Source: Jacaranda mimosifolia
Lineage: Eukaryota; Streptophyta; Magnoliopsida; Lamiales; Bignoniaceae
DNA: 64,000 nucleotides
Direction: 5' to 3'
Assembly: GCA_018894105.1 (NCBI GenBank)
Contig: CM032117.1
Location: forward strand, 89,501 to 153,500
In this document: positions 35,801-46,819 of the stretch, one piece after another
Numbering within the stretch: the first letter of the stretch is position 1
How the letters are laid out: the number at the start of each line of letters is the position of its first letter
Position numbers and translations under genes: made by a program
The notes under the pieces: generated by a model
What the model saw: the letters and a program-made list of their open reading frames with translations, nothing else
The model's database searches: none
What the model was told of the DNA's origin: nothing

Positions 35801-37817
35801 TCTCATGCAGGTCAAAGATTTTCTGAAATATCTTTATGAAAAATTGAAGCTCAAGCAAATCGTTCAACCTCCAATTATAGCATCTGTAAGTTTAATCTCT
35901 CTCAAGATTTCTTTTTTCAGTAAAAGATGATACTTCTTTTCTTTGCATCATTATATCTGAATTCTAGAGCTCTCTGTTGTGAATGACTGGCAATTTTGTT
36001 CTCTTTCCTGGGTACTTATTATTCTTGTAGGTGATGTAATGAACCATATAATGGCATTTGACTTGTCCTCTTGTAGAATCATCATGTTTCTGTGTATTGC
36101 ACCATAATATTACAGGCTAGTCAAGTACTAGAATTAATAAATGTTGCAGTGTTGTACTACATGCCCTGTTCAGGCGTACACCTGCTCAAAAGTTTAAAAT
36201 AATTTTCAAGGATGCAGTCCAAGGAACCTCTCAACAGAGAACGTTTTCGCTGACCACTTTGTCTTTCACAAAATATTATCCCTCAAATTGGATTAGACCT
36301 ATCCTTGCATTTCTCTCGTCTCTTTTCTTGCTACTTTTGCTTGCTATCTAGCTAGCTATTCAAGTTAACAAATTGGTGAGGTCATATATGTAATCACCAG
36401 CTTTAATTTTGGTTTTCAAACTAAATCAAGTAGCATTATTCCTTGCAGGAAATGCATTTGATTGAAAAGCTTTCTGTCTATTGTTTTGCATGATTTTGCA
36501 AATGATCATGGTAATTTATTTGGAAGAATTGCCGCCTTATTATTTGTAATTTTTTCCACAGGTCGTTGCAATATTAATAGGTTGTGTTCCTTTTTTGAGG
36601 AAATTAATCTTCACTTCAGATGCTCCTCTCTACTTTTTTACAGACAGCTGCATGATTCTTGGGTATGCTCTTCCTCCCTAGAATGAGATTACTTGGTTAT
36701 TCCTTGTGAATCTGTTGTTTTAATCATATCTGACTTGACAGAGACAATGTAATAAATTTACTAATGAAAAGAGAAATGGGGTGGGGAGATTTAGCGGGGT
36801 ACTTCATAACCTAATTGGGTGCTTGAAGCATAAACATCACATGCAGTAATATTGGAACTTCAAGACATACCAGACTGGTGGTAGAAAAGTTGCGACCAAT
36901 ATATGTCTCTTTACGCATTATTGGGAAAAAGCAGAATACTTCTTTCACTTTTTGTCATCAGACTTCAAATGGGTTTAATTTCATGCCTGTAGATTAAATA
37001 GGCCCAGGATGGGTAACTTGTATGTCTATTTGATAAAAATGGTAATGATTATCTGCTAACTGTATATGATTCATTATCAGGGATGCAATGATCCCATGCA
37101 TTTTGTTGGCTTTAGGAGGCAACCTCGTGGATGGTAAGCTAGCTTTGGAAACTTCCTTAAATTCTATAACTTGCCCAGTCCTATTATTAATGCATCCTTG
37201 TAACTACTAGCTGATCAAAGAAGTGATGAAATATGAACTCATGCAGGGCCAGGGCCAGGGAGTTCAAAAATTGGTGCACGGACAACTGCAGCTATTATTT
37301 TTGGGCGACTGCTCTTGGTTCCTCCAACTGGACTGGGCATTGTCATGCTGGCTGATAAGCTGGGGTTCCTTCCCCCTGGTGATAAAATGTTTAGATTTGT
37401 GCTCCTACTCCAGCACACAATGCCTACTTCCGTGCTTTCAGGTAAGCATTTCATGAAAACACATCTCCAGCATTGAGTTAAGGATTTTCGACCTTCTACA
37501 TTGCAAGACATTACATTAGTGGGCCCTTTGAGAGCCATCTTCAATTCTCTGTAATTTATTTCATGGTGCATGCGATGTATGTATGCTAAAGCAGGTGTCT
37601 AACTTCATTAAGAATTAGGGTGGCAATTTGAATGAAATGTGGTGCCAATTAAGCTCTAACCTAATGTTACAACTTTAATGTTCCCATATTTATAGGTGCT
37701 GTTGCAAATCTACGAGGATGTGGGCAGCAGGCGGCGTCCGTCTTGTTCTGGGTTCATATTTTTGCTGTTATCTCTATGGCTGGGTGGATTATTCTTTATC
37801 TCAATATATTATTTTAA
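32895..37817 (+). CDS. PILS6: PIN-LIKES auxin carrier, PILS6-like
   Basis: Ten exons: 32895-33086, 33354-33433, 33513-33637, 34614-34729, 35060-35269, 35811-35885, 36562-36662, 37081-37133, 37247-37441, 37696-37817; 422 residues. Seen: auxin-efflux-carrier fold, with N-terminal membrane helices (IKIAVLPIAKVFTMCFLGFLMAS; LVFSLLLPCLIFSQLGQAI; WWFIPFNVVLATISGSIIG), the conserved IGIGNIGNVPLVLIAALCRD, a hydrophilic loop at about residues 185-255, then C-terminal helices with GDAMIPCILLALGGNLV, FGRLLLVPPTGLGIV, LLQHTMPTSVLSGAVANLRG and the end WIILYLNILF. These blocks match Arabidopsis PILS6. Known: PILS proteins sit in the ER membrane and limit nuclear auxin by sequestering it; PILS6 responds to temperature. 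ATG 32895 is the first in frame. Its 3' end is duplicated in tandem past the stop. It is convergent with the RING gene. Confidence 0.95.
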
Positions 37818-37934
37818 AGTTGTAATAGAAGATGAAGTCTTGTGCTGGGTTCATATTTTTGCTGTTATCTCTATGGCTGGGTGGATTATTCTTTATCTCA
37901 ATATATTATTTTAAAGTTGTAATAGAAGAGGAAG
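37741..37934 (+). repeat. 97-bp tandem duplication across the PILS6 stop codon
   Basis: 37741-37837 and 37838-37934 are two copies, with only two or three differences (for example TTC/TGC near the start and GAT/GAG near the end). Copy 1 contains the last 25 codons and stop (37815-37817). Copy 2 repeats them in the 3' UTR behind the stop, so the protein is unaffected. Confidence 0.95.
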
Positions 37935-38528
37935 TCAGCTGCTCGATCTTTTTATTGATCAACCTTGGTCTTCCCTAGGAGAAGAAAAGCAGACCGAGCC
38001 AGACCTATTCGTGTTTGGCACTGCCAACAGTGAGGGTAGATTAAGGCAGTGATCACCAGTATAGATGTACCTATAACATGTGAAGGAAAATTCATTGATA
38101 CATTTAAATAGTCCAAATTTCTAACTCGTGTCTTCAATTTTCAGTACATCAACTTGTTTATATACCAAATCTCCTTCAATTTGTTCAAAACACCCTTCTA
38201 TCTATTAACAAATCAGCACACAACAGCTTTAGCCTCTCCAAAATGATTAAAAATTAAGCGAAACAATCAAATTCTTAACACATAACATAACGCGAATGTA
38301 AAGTGACTTTCAATTATGATCTGAGAAGTCAAGGGTAAATGACAGAATTGATGCCTGCTTGAACAAAAAGGAGCACCTGCCAACACAGTGAAGTCTTCTC
38401 ATAACACTTCTTGTACAAGTTACCAGATCCAAAAAACCACTCCGAAATCGATAAAAGTGCTCAGAACTTTTGGAAATCCATGAGTAGTCCATGGATTTTA
38501 ACAAAAATCTGATTTATTGGAAATCATG
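37935..38528. other. Short spacer between convergent genes
   Basis: Both 3' UTRs (PILS6-like from the left, RING gene from the right) must fit in about 700 bases, so their transcripts may overlap. No other feature. Confidence 0.6.
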
Positions 38529-40184
38529 TTAGAAAAACGACCACCACCTCCTCTGGCTATTCTCCCTCCGACTGGAAATGCGGCCACTTTGGCATCTTGT
38601 ATATGATGAAGGGTTACCAAACCACAACATGAGAGAAATGCCAACCATACCAACAATGGGGGCAGCTGCAGCAGCAAGGAAGAACCATCTATTTCTTGGA
38701 ATGCCCCTGGGACCATTCTCCCTGACCGAATCTGTATTAATTAGGTCCCTTTGCTCTATATCATGATGAAGTTGAGAAGGTTCGTCCGCTACAGCATCAT
38801 ATGTTGCATCCAAGGAACTATCATCATTCACATAATGCTGATGTATACGAAGTGTCTCATATTCGTTGGCCCCATTCCTTTTCCTTGCTTCATAATCCTT
38901 GTCATCAGTTGGAAGCTCGAAACGGCAAAGTGGGCATGTATTTCTTGCACTTAACCATGGCAAGATGCAGGAAGGATGATAGAGGTGAAAACAAGGGAGC
39001 TGATTTACGGCAGTATTAACCGTGAAGGAGTCTTTGCAGATTGCACATGCCAAACCATCCAGCTTTTCTTCGTTAATGGCCATACACGGCAGATTATTTA
39101 CAAAAGATACAGAAGCAGGGGGTGCTCCTCTCCCTGAACTCTCAGTTTCAGCAAGATGCTCAAGAAGATTCTCGATGCCTCTGGCATCCAGGTAATCTCC
39201 AGAATTTCCACTATAATTCTGTCCCTCCGACTCCCCAAAATTGGTTAACAAGTCGCTAGTATGTGCTTGTATCGTGTGAAGGGGTCTAAGTGCAAATGTA
39301 CCCTCAACTTCAGGGGACAAAAATTGTCTGCGCCGATTAATGTAGACATTGTTCCCATTCGATCTCAATAATCGATCAAGCTGAGCTCTATGTCTCAAAG
39401 ACTCAAGTGTGTTTCCCTCAAGGTCAGCTTCCTCCCATTCACTATCATCTTCACCTTCATCTTCTAAGTTCCACTGGTAGAGACCAGCATTCATTGGGTC
39501 AATATCCGTATCACTCTCAAGGTCACTTTCTCCATTTGGATGGTCAAAATTTTCATTTTCCAATAAACTCTGGCCATCAACAGAGGCATCAGAGTCTCCT
39601 CCATAAGCACTATAAGAAATGGCATCAGCCTCGCCATGGAAAGCCCTATATCTCCTCAAGCTGATATTTGATTCACTCTCCCCATATAAAGAATCAAAGC
39701 CATCACTTTCAGTGTCTGAAAACACTCTCCTCCATCTTCTAGACCCACTTGGAGTAGTACGAGAACTTGTACGCTGCACTATCCTTGCAGCACCATCTCC
39801 ATCTACAGATTGATTATCATGCTCGAAAACTGTGGACTGGTTTTGCCTTGCTAGGGAAATAATTTGTGAAAATTGTTGAGAGAACATACTCTCAATGGAG
39901 TCATAGCTGTTGTACCTTCTTCTTGATACAGGCATTCTCCTTGGGTACACATCAGGTGAGGTGGTCTCGAGATCCTCCAGCAACAAAAATTTGCAATCGC
40001 CACAAACACTGATAGCTTCAATGTCGCCATTCTCATTATCAGGTGGAAGGATTCTATGACACAAAGCACAAGCGGCTGAACGGACATGCAGGGAAGAGTT
40101 ATTAACAGCTAAACTGTCGCTTATGTAGCCAAGTGTGGAGGATTGAGAAGATTCCCCCAAATTACTTTCAGAATTGATATCCAT
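38529..40184 (-). CDS. RING-H2 E3 ubiquitin ligase with N-terminal Cys pairs and C-terminal membrane helix
   Basis: One coding exon, 551 residues, ATG at 40184. The frame extends three codons further only through a GTG, and a 3' splice site (CTGTGCAG) directly precedes TGCATGG, so the leader is spliced. Seen: a CxxC...CxxC pair near residues 39-64 (CALC, CGDC) resembling a zinc ribbon; an Arg- then Asp/Glu-rich middle (EDEGEDDSEWEEADLEG at about 241-257); a RING-H2 finger at about 380-420 (CAIC, CFHLYHPSC, CPLC; C3H2C3); and a hydrophobic segment near 500-523 (WFFLAAAAAPIVGMVGISLMLWF) followed by a basic tail. Known: RING-H2 fingers recruit E2 enzymes for ubiquitin transfer. The C-terminal helix suggests a tail-anchored ligase, which is inference. 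Overall layout is that of plant RING proteins related to the RHC/CIP8-type finger. Substrate unknown. Confidence 0.9.
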   Translation of the reverse strand: MDINSESNLGESSQSSTLGYISDSLAVNNSSLHVRSAACALCHRILPPDNENGDIEAISVCGDCKFLLLEDLETTSPDVYPRRMPVSRRRYNSYDSIESMFSQQFSQIISLARQNQSTVFEHDNQSVDGDGAARIVQRTSSRTTPSGSRRWRRVFSDTESDGFDSLYGESESNISLRRYRAFHGEADAISYSAYGGDSDASVDGQSLLENENFDHPNGESDLESDTDIDPMNAGLYQWNLEDEGEDDSEWEEADLEGNTLESLRHRAQLDRLLRSNGNNVYINRRRQFLSPEVEGTFALRPLHTIQAHTSDLLTNFGESEGQNYSGNSGDYLDARGIENLLEHLAETESSGRGAPPASVSFVNNLPCMAINEEKLDGLACAICKDSFTVNTAVNQLPCFHLYHPSCILPWLSARNTCPLCRFELPTDDKDYEARKRNGANEYETLRIHQHYVNDDSSLDATYDAVADEPSQLHHDIEQRDLINTDSVRENGPRGIPRNRWFFLAAAAAPIVGMVGISLMLWFGNPSSYTRCQSGRISSRRENSQRRWWSFF

Positions 40185-40756
40185 GCACTGCACAGAAAAT
40201 GTAAAACAAAAACAAAGTCAGGAAAGCTATATACGATGATTTCATTGATGTGCCTGCACATTGGTTAAATGGATATAATCGGTGAGAGTTAAGAGTTGGG
40301 AGCTGCGACCTCTCCAGTCTACTCTATTAGAACTGCTCAGAGACTACTGAGAAAAGCAGCCCGTGGGGATTTATTTTTAATTCATGAAAAAGAACAAAAA
40401 AGAAAAAGCGGCAAACAATTTCTGTGCACATTCATCAAAACTGAAATGAAAATACAAAGATAATTGAAACAACAAATAAATTCCAGGAAACCAAAGAAAC
40501 AAAAGTCCACGAAATGGGAATGTACATAAAAAATTTGAAATAATCTAGGTAAGTTGATTGATTAGATTGAAATGGTCCATGCGTAATCAGCTGGGAAAAG
40601 ATATGGGGAATACATGAAATTAAAGGGATGAAGAATGCAAAAAATCTGGGGAGGGGGGAAAGAAGACCGCAAGATCCAATATGCGGTCGGGACTTGGGAG
40701 ATAAATTCAAGATGATATTTCTAACGGACAAAAAAAAATAAAAAATAAAAAATTAC

Positions 40757-40920
40757 CAGATGGAGAAGACCCACCAACCACTGAAGCTGTGGTCAGGTAG
40801 CTATGCTGCTGCTGGTCGACGGAAGGCCAAAACCTTGAATCGAAGATGGAGAAAGAAAGAGAAATAAAAGGTTAGTTGGGTAAAGATAAGAGGAAAAAGA
40901 AAAAGGGGGAAGCGGGGATA
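40757..40920 (-). other. Probable 5' UTR exon of the RING gene
   Basis: On the minus strand a donor (CATCTG|GTAATT) lies at 40757/40756 and an acceptor at 40188-40190, giving a 569-base leader intron. The upstream exon contains purine/pyrimidine-rich DNA (TTTCTCTTTCTTTCTCC on the minus strand), typical of plant leaders. The transcription start is not visible. Confidence 0.5.
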
Positions 40921-40929
40921 GTCGAGACG

Positions 40930-41498
40930 GGTGGATCCATGTGACTCAGTGGGTGGAGGAACACGCTTCTTTTGTATTAAATAAATAAATAAAAAATGAA
41001 AGAAAGAAACCCAACAACAACAAAAAAAATGAATGAAAGGAAAACCAAAATTATAATATATATTGTTGCATATTTTTCAATGTCACAAGTAAATCACTTT
41101 TGTGTAAAATTGCGAGATTTAGTGGTATTGCTTGAATCTTGAATTTTGGAATAATCTTGAATTGTTTTACTGGAATTTAAAACCTTCTCATCGAATTTTA
41201 AAATAATAAAATCTAAAGCTAATATACATTAGGGGCCCGTTTATTTTGGATGATGGATCATCAATAATATGTTTTGTGCACGTTAACACATGATTGATGC
41301 ATAGATAATTCATGCTTGTCAATTATTCATAAGCCATCATTCAACAATTTGTCTTGTTTACTTTAACATGCAGTGGTCTTATAAATAATTTGTAATCGTC
41401 ACTGTAATTGGATTTCAATGAATGTATAATTCCCAATATAAATAAGTGATCACAAACTCATCCTACATGTACCAGCTGAAAAGAATGGTAATAAATAT
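40930..41498. other. Promoter side of the RING gene and possible truncated MITE
   Basis: TTA followed by GGGGCCCGTTTATTTTGG at 41229-41249 looks like a Tourist-type left end, but no matching right end is found before the retrotransposon or beyond the CACTA element. Otherwise unremarkable. Confidence 0.35.
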
Positions 41499-42102
41499 TG
41501 TTGATTTTGCCTTGAAATTTGGGACTTAATTGACAAAGAACAGAAGAAATGGAGTGAATTGGAGCAACGCAGTCGAAATGGATACGAGGAGCACACCTTG
41601 ACGTACGTTGATAGAACACCGCGCACCGAGGCACAAGGATGTGAGCGCCATGGTGCCCAGCAGGACAAGAAGCAGGGAAAAACAAGCGTCATGCGCCCTG
41701 GTGCAAGTTTTTGCACACCGGCACGTAGTGAACAGTAACTTTGCACCCCGGCGCAAACTTTTTGCCCAACAGTCGGTTTTCTTGGCACAAGTTAGTTTTG
41801 TGCACACCGGGTCGTGCAGCGGATGCCTACTTTACCTAGGACTCTACTTCGCGAGTATTTAATTAGTTTTCTTCCAGGACAAACAGGGGAGACACATACA
41901 CAAATTCTAACTGCTTTTGAGATAGTTTCTCAAGACGAAGTTTCGAATGAGGGTGTTGGGTGTTCTCGTGAGATTTGTGAGATTCAAGTTTGTACTTGAA
42001 CTTTGATTTGAGATCAATAAATTCTTTTTCTTTGTCAAGTAGATTAGGCACATCGCTAAACCACGTTAAATCTTGTTGTTATATTCCATTGAATTACTTT
42101 AC
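41499..42102 (+). repeat. 5' LTR of the copia element
   Basis: Begins TGTTGATTTTGCCTTG and matches 46138-46746 along its length (for example ATGTGAGCGCCATGG, AGGACTCTACTTCGCG, GACAAACAGGGGAGACACAT, AATAAATTCTTTTTCTTTGT), with scattered substitutions. It lacks the last 44 bases seen after the right copy, either by deletion or because those bases are host DNA. Confidence 0.88.
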
Positions 42103-42114
42103 TAGTATTAGAGC
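42103..42114 (+). promoter_or_regulatory. Primer-binding site (tRNA-iMet)
   Basis: TAGTATTAGAGC differs at two positions from TGGTATCAGAGC, the complement of the 3' end of initiator tRNA-Met, and sits directly after the left LTR. Confidence 0.8.
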
Positions 42115-42117
42115 AAG

Positions 42118-45100
42118 TTGGATCATATGTCAAGCATGAAGCACGAAGTAGAAAAATTCGATGGGAAGAACGACTTTGGGCTGTGGAAGATGAAGGTTCA
42201 CGCTCTTCTGTGTCAAGAAGGTTTACAGAGAACGTTAAAGGGTAGAGATTCCTTGCCAGAAACGCTGACTGATGAGGAGAAAGACAAATTCATGGCGAAG
42301 GTTTATGGTACTCCAATGTTATCATTGGCGGATAACATACTGAGAGAGGTTACCACAAAAAGTACACCAGCGGATTTGTGGAAGAAGCTGGAGAGTCTAT
42401 ATATGACTAAGTCCCTGATAAATCGATTGTATTTGAAATAACGGTTATACACATTAAGAATGAAGGAAGGTACATCTATTACTCAGCATATTGATTTTTT
42501 CAATAAGGCGATTCTGGATCTTACTAGTATAGATGTTAAAATTGAAGATGAAGACTAAGCGTTGATTCTCTTGTGTTCTCTGCCTAAATCTTTTGAGCAC
42601 TTGGTCACTACTTTTGTTGTACGAAAGGGATAAGATTTCAATGGAGGATGTGAAGGTCTTATTAAATTCCAATGAGTTGAGAAAATATGTCTTGGGCAAC
42701 AACGAGGAAGGATTGGTGGCGAAAGGGAGACCGGGAGAAAGAGGAAGGAGTAGAGGTCGATCGAAGTCCCGAACCGAGCCTAGAAACAACGACAAATGTT
42801 TTAGGTGCGGTGAAAAGGGGTATTGGAATTGAAATTATTTCGAACGAGGAAAGGTGAAGAAAGCAGGTGAAACTTCTTATCAGAAACGAGATGATGTCGT
42901 AGGAATTGTTGAGGATGAGTATGATGGTGGGCTTGTTCTCAACATTGCCAAAACTTTACTAAGCTCTGAATGGATTTTGGATAGTAGCTGCTCTTACCAC
43001 ATGTGCCCACAAGAAGATTGGTTTACCACATATCAGAAATACGATGGTGGTAAAGTGCTTATGGAAAATGATGTTTCTTGCAGGGTTGTAGGAATTGGCT
43101 CAGTTTGTCTCAGAATGCATGATGGCATAGTAAGGACCTTAACAGATGTGCATCATGTTCTAGATGTGAAGAAAAATCTGATATCGCTGGGTACTCTGGA
43201 CAAGAATGATTGTGAATACAGAGCTTGAGATGGAGTTCTGCAAGTTTCCAAAGGTACATTGCTCATCATGAAGGGAGACAAGCGGAATGACTTTTACATA
43301 TTATAGGGAAACATGGTTTCTGGTACTGCATCAGTTTTTTCATTAATCAATGATACTACAAGATTGTGGCATATGCGGCTTAGGCATATGAGTGAGAAGG
43401 GGATGTCAAAACTGAGCAAACGAGGTTTGCTTTGTAGAGAGAAGATTGGAGAGCTGGATTTCTGCGAGCAGTGTGTGCTAGGCAAGCAACATAGGGTGAA
43501 ATTCAGCACTGCAGTTCACAGGACCAAATGCACCTTGGATTATATTCACTCAGATCTTTGGAGGCCATCTCAGGTTCCTTCGAAGGGAGGTGCAAGGTAC
43601 ATGCTGACATTCATAGATGATTTCTCATGAAGAGTATGGTTGTACATGCTGAAGCATAAGGATGGGGTGTTTGTCAACTTCAAGCAATGGAAGACCTTAA
43701 TTGAGAAACAGATAAAAAAGGAGATCAAGCACTTGAGGACTGACAACGGATTGGAGTTCTGCAATAAGGAATTTCAGGAATTCTGCGATAAGGAAGGAAT
43801 TGTGAGGCATCACATAATTGTACATACACCACAACAGAATGGAGTCGCAGAATGGATAAATAGGACTATCTTGGAAAGAGGCATCACACAATTGTACATG
43901 CTCTTTAACACCAAATTATCCAAGGATTTCTGGGCATAAGTTATTAACACTGCGTATTATTTGGTGAATAGGTCACCATCAACTACTTTGAACTACAAGA
44001 CACCAATGGAAGTTTGGTTCAGGTCTCTTGTTGATTACTCAAATCTAAGCGTATTTGGGTTTCTAGCCTATGCTTATGTCCGGGATGGGAAGCTTGAGCT
44101 AAAGGCGAGGAAGTTCATATTTCTAGGCTATGCAGATGGAGTCAAAGGCTATCGTTTGTGGTGTAATGATAATAAGTGCTCCAAGATGATCATCAGTAGG
44201 GACGTGACATTTGATGAGTCTGCAATGATGAAGAAGATGGAGCAGCCCAAAAGTGGTCAACAGGGCGTTAAGGAGAAGGTAGAGTTTGAACTTGACACTC
44301 TACAAGTTTCAAAAGGGAAATAGAAGGTGGTAAATGAAGCTGATGAGAGCACACTATCACCTAATCAACAACAGAAAAATAAACCATTACAAAATTATCA
44401 TTGGCTCGCGATAAGGAGAGGAGGTAGATAAACTACCATAGTGGTTTGCTTACTCAGATATGGTAGCTTATGCTTTGAGTTTAGCTGAGGAGTTTATAGG
44501 AGATGATCCAGTCTCATATAAAGAGGCAATTTTCAGGCCAAATTCTAATAAATGGGCGCAGCTATGAGTGAAGATATGGAGTCTCTACACAAGAATAACA
44601 CATGAGAGCTGATTGATGTACCCAAAGGACAGAAGATTGTAGGTTCCAAATGGATCTATAAGAAGAAAGAAGGGATTACCTGTGTTGAAGATGCTAGAAA
44701 CAAGGCACGATTGGTTGCTAAGGGTTTTACTCAGAGAGAGGGAGTTGACTTCCATGAAGTGTTCTCCTAAGTTGTAAAATATATTTCTATTCGTGCTTTA
44801 CTTGCCATGGTTGCTCTGTTTGATATGGAGCTGGAGCAGATGGATATGAAAAAAATATTTCTGCATGGTGAATTGGAGGAACAAATCTACACGAGTCAAC
44901 CAGAAGGATTCGTTGTTCTCGGAAACAAAACCAAGCATGTCTTTTAAAGAGGTCATTATATGGTTTGAAATAGTCTCCCAGGAAGTAGTATAAAAGGTTT
45001 GATACTTTTATTACCAAGATAGGATATACAAGAAGCAAATTTGATTGTTGCATATATTATAAAATTTTTAGTGATAGCCTTCTCGTATATTTGTTGTTGT

Positions 45101-46115
45101 ACGTTAATGATATGATGATTGCCTTTAGAAATATATCTGAGATCAACCAATTAAAAGCTCAGTTAAATGAAGAATTTGATATGAAGGATTTGGGCGGTGC
45201 AAAGAAGATATTAGGATGGAGATCATTTGGGACAAACACGCATGAATGTTGTAGATGTCTCAACAACATTACATTGAGAAAGTACTTGAGCGATTTGGGA
45301 TGGATAAGTCCAAGCTAGTTAGTACGCTACTTGTAGCTCATTTTAGGCTCTCATCAGATCTATCACCGAGTACTGAGAAGGAGGTAGAGCACATGCCTAA
45401 TGTGTCATATGCTAGTGTAGTTGGTAGCTTGATGCACGCCATGGTGTGTACTAGGCCAGACATTTCACACGCAGTTAGTGTTATGAGCAGGTACATACAC
45501 AAGCCAGGAAAGACTCATTGGCATACTATGAAATGGATCATGAGGTATCTGAGAAGCTCTGTAGATAGATGTTTGAGGTATAGTCAATCGAATTCTACTA
45601 CTAGAATTATTAGCTATGTGGATGCAGATTATGCCGGAGATTTGGACAGTAGAAGGTCCATGACGAGCTATGTGTTTTGTGTATCAAGTTGTACGGTTAG
45701 CTGGAAGGCGACTTTGCAATCATCAGTTACATTGTCCACAACAGAAGCTGAGTACATGGCTTTGGCTGAAGGCGTTAAGGAAGGCATTTGACTAAAGGGG
45801 CTGATCGATGATATGGGTATGACTTCTGAGATCACTAAGGTATTTTGTGACAGTCAGAGTGTCATACACTTGTTAAAGAATCAAGCATTTCATAAGAGAA
45901 CAAAGCACATAGATATGAGGTATCACTTTATCCGGGATATGGTGTCTCAAGGTGTCATGTTCATTGACAAGGTTGGGACTAAATATAATCCGGCAAATAT
46001 GTTGACTAAGGTTGTTCCAGGTATCAAATTCAAGCATTGCTTGGATTTGGTTAACGTTTGCAGACTCAGATTGACAAGCCCTTTTGGGTGCAGGGACAAA
46101 GAAGAAGGATGGTGA
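42118..46115 (+). pseudogene. copia gag-pol polyprotein remnant
   Basis: Order of remains: gag with the UBN2-type sequence (VEKFDGKNDFGLWKMKVHALL, 42151 onward); zinc knuckle CFRCGEKG whose last ligands are lost at a stop (about 42798-42832); protease ILDSSCSYHMC (about 42977-43008); GAG-pre-integrase [14 protein letters not shown]; integrase with HSDLW, FIDDFS, LRTDNGLEF and QQNGVAE (43313-43939); reverse transcriptase (44560-45450), with degenerate blocks such as GSKWIYKKK; RNase H with YVDADYAGD, TTEAEYMAL and HIDMRYHFIRD (45612-45960). Stops or frame changes interrupt it at about 42439, 42556, 42829, 43226, 43628, 43937, 44321, 44768 and 45789. The protease motif is DSS rather than the usual DSG/DTG-type triad. 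Not functional. Confidence 0.9.
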
Positions 46116-46137
46116 ATTTCAAATCAAGGTAGAGAAT

Positions 46138-46790
46138 TGCTGATTTTGTCTTGAAATTTGGAGCTTAATTGACAGAGAACGAAAGAAATGGAGCAAATCG
46201 GAGCAAAACGATCAAAATGGGCACAAGAAGCACACCTCGACAAGTGTTGGCAGGACGCCGCACACCGGGGCGCAAGGATGTGAGCGCCATGGCGCGCAGC
46301 AGGACAAGAAATAGAGAAAAACACTCATCGTGTGCCCTAGCGCAAGTTTTTTATGCCCGGCGTGCAGTGAACAAAGTAACTTTGCGCCGGGGCACAAACT
46401 TTTTGCCCAACATTTGATTTTCTTGGCACAAGTTAGTTTTGTGTGCACCGGGCCGCGTAGCGGATGCCCACTTCACCTAGGACTCTACTTCGCGGGTATT
46501 TAATCAGTTTTCTTTCGGGACAAACAGGGGAGACACATACACGATAGATTTTAACTACTTTTGAGATAGTTTTTCGAGACGGAATTTAGAACGAGGGTGT
46601 TGGGTGTTCTTGTGAGATTTGTGGAATTCAGATTTATATTTGAACTTTGATTTGAGATCAATAAATTCTTTTTCTTTGTCGGGTGAATTAGGCACATTGT
46701 CGAACAACGTTAAATCTTGTTGTCATATTCCATTGAATTACTTTACTGTTAGTTCATAGTTTCCACAATAGATCCGCCTGGGTTCCAACA
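46138..46790 (+). repeat. 3' LTR of the copia element
   Basis: Starts TGCTGATTTTGTCTTG. Clear similarity to the left LTR runs to 46746 (GAATTACTTTAC). The next 44 bases end GGGTTCCAACA and are followed by AACAT, so taking them as LTR gives a TG...CA element with near-matching 5-bp flanks. The exact end is uncertain. Confidence 0.8.
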
Positions 46791-46819
46791 AACATACACT
46801 ACTAAAAAAACACTGTTTT

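Larger units (their letters stand above)
41499..46790 (+). mobile_element. Ty1/copia LTR retrotransposon, decayed
   Basis: Two related long repeats (41499-42102 and 46138-46746 or 46790) flank a gag-pol region in copia order: gag, zinc knuckle, protease, integrase, reverse transcriptase, RNase H. A primer-binding site for initiator tRNA-Met follows the left repeat. The ends begin TG. The candidate 5-bp flanks AATAT (41494-41498) and AACAT (46791-46795) differ by one base. LTR divergence and many stop codons show it is old and inactive. Confidence 0.9.

Noticed and set aside
41229..41498. Tourist-like left end GGGGCCCGTTTATTTTGG
   Set aside because: No right end on either side of the large insertions; kept only as a note in the spacer entry.
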